A stretch of 6,442 bases of DNA, taken from positions 1-6,442 of the forward strand of contig JADMIN010000160.1 of assembly GCA_015478575.1 (NCBI GenBank). Direction: 5' to 3'. The stretch comes from Ktedonobacterales bacterium. GTDB taxonomy: Bacteria; Chloroflexota; Ktedonobacteria; Ktedonobacterales; JADMIN01. The notes beneath the pieces are model-generated. The model was given only the letters and a program-made list of their open reading frames with translations, did not search any database and was not told the origin of the DNA. Position numbers and translations under genes: made by a program. This document shows positions 5,315 to 6,442 of this stretch, in pieces; the stretch's first letter is position 1, and each line of letters begins with the position of its first letter.

Positions 5315-6442
5315 CGTAGTCGGCGACCCAGCTCGACAACCGCCCGTCTTGCGCGGTGATCTGGAAATAGCGCCGCGCGCGCTCCGGCGCCGCCAGAATA
5401 TCTCGCTCCAGCGCCGCCGCTTCCTTCGCTGGCATCCGCGACCGCGCCACCCACTCGGCGAAGCGATGCGACTTGCGCGCTGTCTCCAGATCAGTGAGAC
5501 GCAGCCCGGCGTCCGCGAGCAGCGCGCGCCACTCCGTGAGCGTATACTCGCGCACATGACTGGCATCACGCCGCTTCTCCCACTCGTTCACGAGCTGGTC
5601 GAGCAGCGCATCCTCAGGCGCGATGTTCTCCACTAGGATGAAGCGCCCACCGGGCGGCAGCACCCGCGCCACCTCGCGCATCGCCGCGGCGGGGTCAGCG
5701 TAGTGATGCGGCGCGATACGCGCGGTCACCAGCTCGAAGCTCGCATCGAGGAACGGCAGGCGCTCGGCATCCGCCACGACAAAGTCCGCATTTGTCACAC
5801 CGCGTGCCAGGAGCGATGCCCGCGCCGCCGCCAGCATCCGCGGCGTCAGGTCGCTCGCGGTGATGTGGGCGACATGCGGCGCCAGAGCGAGCGCGGTGTG
5901 GCCGCCGCCAGTCGAGATATCCAGCGCCCGATCGGTCAACTGGGGTGCCGCCAGCTCTACCAGGCGCTTCAGGTCCGCGCCCGCCGCGTGGGTCGCGCTC
6001 GCCACATAAGCGGGCGCGGCGCGTCCAAACTGATCGCGCACGCGGTCCTTGATGGCCTGGGCGGCGACATCTTCCTCATGCGCCACCACGGGCGCGAGCG
6101 GCTGGAGGCACTCCAACCGATTGCCGAAGGGATCACTCGTATAGAAGCGTTCATAGCCCGGCAGCGCCGCGTCTGAGGTGGTAACGACACCAGCCGCCGC
6201 CAGCCGCGCACGCAGCGCCGCGACATCGCGCACGAGCAGGGCGGGATGCCCTTTGCGCTGGGGACGAAAGTCCTCCTCGCTGCCCAGGTGCAGCATTTGC
6301 GCGCCGCAGCGAAACCACACGCCGCCGCGCTCAGCCAGGGACGCCGGCTTGTGTACCTCGTCTAGGCCGAGGAGGTCGCCATAGAACGCTCTGGCGCGAG
6401 CTTCCGCGCCCGGCGGCATCGCCACCTGCACGTGGTCAATTC
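5292..6442 (-). CDS. VOC (glyoxalase-fold) domain fused to a class I SAM-dependent methyltransferase (start outside window)
   Basis: The frame is open to the right edge; 382 residues are visible and probably only one or a few are missing, because the first visible residues IDHVQVAMP are typical of a VOC N-terminus. The GTG at 6431-6429 is therefore an internal Val. Counting from that Ile, residues 1-114 form a VOC domain with a plausible metal triad H3, H51 (QMLHLG) and E110 (GNRLECLQP), and the usual ARAFYGDLLGL helix. After a short linker, residues ~130-330 form a UbiE/YcgJ-like methyltransferase. Its SAM loop is ALDISTGGGHTALALA (D174, G178-G180), the second-strand acidic residue is D197 in ASDLTPRML, and D224-AERLPF and ARIAPHHY (to 247) follow. 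VARVLPPGG-like and RDASHVREYT motifs also match that family. The substrate is unknown. The two parts are usually separate proteins, so the fusion suggests the VOC domain binds or processes the methyltransferase substrate. Its promoter lies outside the window. Confidence 0.88.
   Translation of the reverse strand, partial: IDHVQVAMPPGAEARARAFYGDLLGLDEVHKPASLAERGGVWFRCGAQMLHLGSEEDFRPQRKGHPALLVRDVAALRARLAAAGVVTTSDAALPGYERFYTSDPFGNRLECLQPLAPVVAHEEDVAAQAIKDRVRDQFGRAAPAYVASATHAAGADLKRLVELAAPQLTDRALDISTGGGHTALALAPHVAHITASDLTPRMLAAARASLLARGVTNADFVVADAERLPFLDASFELVTARIAPHHYADPAAAMREVARVLPPGGRFILVENIAPEDALLDQLVNEWEKRRDASHVREYTLTEWRALLADAGLRLTDLETARKSHRFAEWVARSRMPAKEAAALERDILAAPERARRYFQITAQDGRLSSWVADYVILRAVR

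Noticed and set aside
6429..6431. GTG as start codon of the VOC-methyltransferase gene
   Set aside because: Upstream codons IDH continue the frame and supply the first VOC metal ligand, so the true start lies beyond the window.

Overview
The window is GC-rich, gene-dense bacterial DNA holding five protein-coding genes: a tight four-gene run on the + strand and one gene on the - strand that meets it tail to tail. GC content, arginine/alanine-rich proteins, an orphan GlmL/MutL-type gene and a long proline-rich protein with repeated LPxWL motifs suggest a Chloroflexota bacterium, perhaps Ktedonobacteria-like. This placement is an inference from gene content and was not tested by any search.

Layout: (1) 1-1644 (+) is the 3' part of a gene for a very long, disordered Pro/Ala/Gly-rich protein. 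It carries ten short tryptophan motifs, most matching [S/T]L[I/L/V]DxxALPxW[L/M], followed by a Tyr/Gly/Asp-rich tail with 18-bp tandem DNA repeats and a basic end (GWRRFFRRK). (2) A 64-bp gap holds a near-perfect Shine-Dalgarno sequence. (3) 1709-3511 (+) is a GlmL/MutL-family ASKHA-fold ATPase-like protein. (4) 3512-4411 (+) starts immediately after the preceding stop; it is a conserved-looking unknown with a lipoyl/RnfC-like N-terminal half and a KOW/SH3-like C-terminus. (5) 4424-5314 (+) is a GNAT acetyltransferase whose second half looks like a degenerate GNAT domain. (6) 5292-6442 (-), cut by the window edge, is a fusion of a VOC (glyoxalase-fold) domain and a class I SAM-dependent methyltransferase. 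It overlaps the end of gene 5 by 23 bp.

Spacing (64, 0 and 12 bp) suggests genes 1-4 are co-transcribed and that genes 2-4 are translationally coupled. The GlmL-like protein has no glutamate mutase subunits (GlmS/GlmE) beside it here, so its inherited name probably does not describe its job. The most interesting reading is that the ASKHA protein, the lipoyl/KOW-like protein and the LPxWL-repeat scaffold belong to one uncharacterised cellular system. That is inference from gene order. No RNA genes, CRISPR arrays, insertion sequences or convincing terminators were found, and no stretch longer than 300 bp lacks a gene.
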